In this document: one piece after another, positions 62,962-64,000 of the stretch
How the letters are laid out: every line of letters begins with the position of its first letter
Position numbering within the stretch: position 1 is the stretch's first letter
Source: Bolinopsis microptera
Taxonomy: Eukaryota; Ctenophora; Tentaculata; Lobata; Bolinopsidae
Assembly (NCBI RefSeq): GCF_026151205.1
Contig: NC_087079.1
Span: forward strand, 186,001 to 250,000
Length of the DNA: 64,000 nucleotides
Direction: 5' to 3'
Position numbers and translations under genes: made by a program
The notes under the pieces: model-generated
Told to the model about the DNA's origin: nothing
What the model saw: only the letters and a program-made list of their open reading frames with translations
The model's database searches: none

Positions 62962-64000
62962 AAAACAAAAATATTATCCAATAATTACGGCGATAGGCTT
63001 ATCTGTTGTTCCTTAGGCCAAATAACTACCAAAAAAATTTTGAAGCTTCAACTCCAACCGGAAACACCCCCACATGCCACGCCCATTTTTTTCATCAATT
63101 TTTAACAGGTAAAAATCTTCATATCATCAATTTAGGCATGAAGGAGTGCTTTTAGTGCTCCAACAGTTTGGGGTCTAATAGTAATGGTAGAAAAAGGTTA
63201 ACTTTAGTCAAAGTCTCAAGTCTCCACGGCGCTTGGTTTAGGCGCACCGGATCTCGCGTCTCCGCCTCCGCTGCGTGATTGGTGGCGCCAGAACTAAAGG
63301 TCGTAGAGACATGAGACTTCAACTAAAGTTAACCTTTTCCTACCATTTATATTAGAGTAGCACAGATTCAGAGCTCTAAACACATTCCTTCATCCTTAAA
63401 ACGATAATCATATGAATTTTGCCTGTAAAAGTTGATATCTTGATGTCAATTAACATCGTAAGCTTTTAAAACTAAAATTAATTAAATGAGTCATAATACT
63501 TCACACAATATTTACACACAATATGAAAATATAAATACAGGAAGTCTTTTGGATTCCACGTCTCCACACCCTGGAACTGTCAGAGGTAAGAACAATAGAA
63601 CAGTCTTTTATTAATAATCCAACAATCATATTATATGAACCTTTTCAGTTGAAACTTCGTTGGTTGCATTGTGTTGCAAAATTTCTTGCATTACAATACT
63701 AGTGAAAATAAACATTACTGGGGGAATTTGCCCTCTTCCAAGCTCTCTTACAATGAAGTCGCATTCCGGAGACTAATGTTTATGAATGAGCAGTCACTGT
63801 CGAGAACGAGCTGGTCGAGTATTGGGAATATGCCATCTATGGCGTGGAGAATTTCCCCTCTATACCGTGGAGAATTTCCCCTCTTCATGAATCCTACAAG
63901 AATTTAACAAGTATTCCCCCATCTTGGAGAGGGAATCAGTCCTTCAGCTTCAAGAAATTCAGTTTACAGAAGAGATTCATTTAGATGTTAGATCCATTAC
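62962..64000. other. Window end, no gene seen apart from a hairpin element
   Basis: Contains the inverted-repeat element at 63185-63345. A short repeat, GTGGAGAATTTCCCCTCT, occurs twice at 63843-63861 and 63865-63884. No ORF or splice-supported exon. Confidence 0.4.
63185..63345. repeat. 161-bp hairpin element with 40-bp inverted arms
   Basis: Left arm 63185-63224 (starts TGGTAGAAAAAGGTTAACTT) and right arm 63306-63345 (ends AAGTTAACCTTTTCCTACCA) are about 90% complementary. They surround a GC-rich 80-bp loop. No clear target duplication is visible. Confidence 0.88.

Overview
This is eukaryotic, almost certainly invertebrate metazoan DNA. The evidence is GT-AG introns in conserved animal genes, a ShKT-type secreted protein gene, TTAGGG-like tracts, and many transposons (hAT, mariner-like, Penelope-like, Ty3/gypsy-like, LTR). 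An early-branching animal such as a cnidarian is my best guess, with low confidence. The background is AT-rich, with GC-rich repeat modules set into it. All exon models were spliced by eye from conserved motifs, phase agreement and GT/AG sites.

Layout. 1.2-11.2 kb (+): twenty phase-consistent exons of an ABCC4-type (MRP) transporter with TMD1, NBD1, linker and the first part of TMD2. No second NBD was found. Its introns carry minisatellites and a textbook hAT MITE. 11.4-11.9 kb (-): a two-exon secreted ShKT-domain gene. 12.6-14.5 kb (-): a Penelope-like retroelement with GIY-YIG endonuclease but an internal deletion in the RT palm. 15.1-16.6 kb: four copies of a ~360-bp satellite. 17.6-18.85 kb (+): a decayed Ty3/gypsy pol. 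19-27 kb: no recognisable gene, but fold-backs, telomere-like tracts, a GATAGGAT repeat cluster and a MITE family.

27.3-35.6 kb (-): a NERD-nuclease plus SF1-helicase gene split by a young 6.2-kb LTR element. The element has 1103-bp LTRs, a 4-bp target duplication and a primer-binding site. Its interior is mostly tandem repeat and contains no visible gag/pol. Taking out the element and one target duplication leaves one uninterrupted reading frame of about 718 codons. This is the most interesting locus in the window.

36-39.5 kb: GC-rich fold-back mosaic with relatives at 20.5 kb and 57.8-59.2 kb. 40.4-42.6 kb (-): BTF3 (NAC beta), four exons, with a fold-back mariner-like element in its first coding intron. 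47.9-52.4 kb (-): a coiled-coil, probable BEN-domain gene. 53,428-53,527: a 100-N assembly gap. 53.9-56.4 kb (-): first four coding exons of a type II phosphatidylinositol 4-kinase; the remaining exons are probably in the gap. 60.3 kb: a lone 5S rRNA-like sequence. 61.3-63.0 kb (-): a 562-codon reverse transcriptase of Penelope-like affinity without a visible endonuclease.

The host genes (ABCC, ShKT, NERD-helicase, BTF3, BEN-like, PI4K2) do not form an obvious functional cluster. They look like ordinary animal neighbours separated by transposon-rich DNA.
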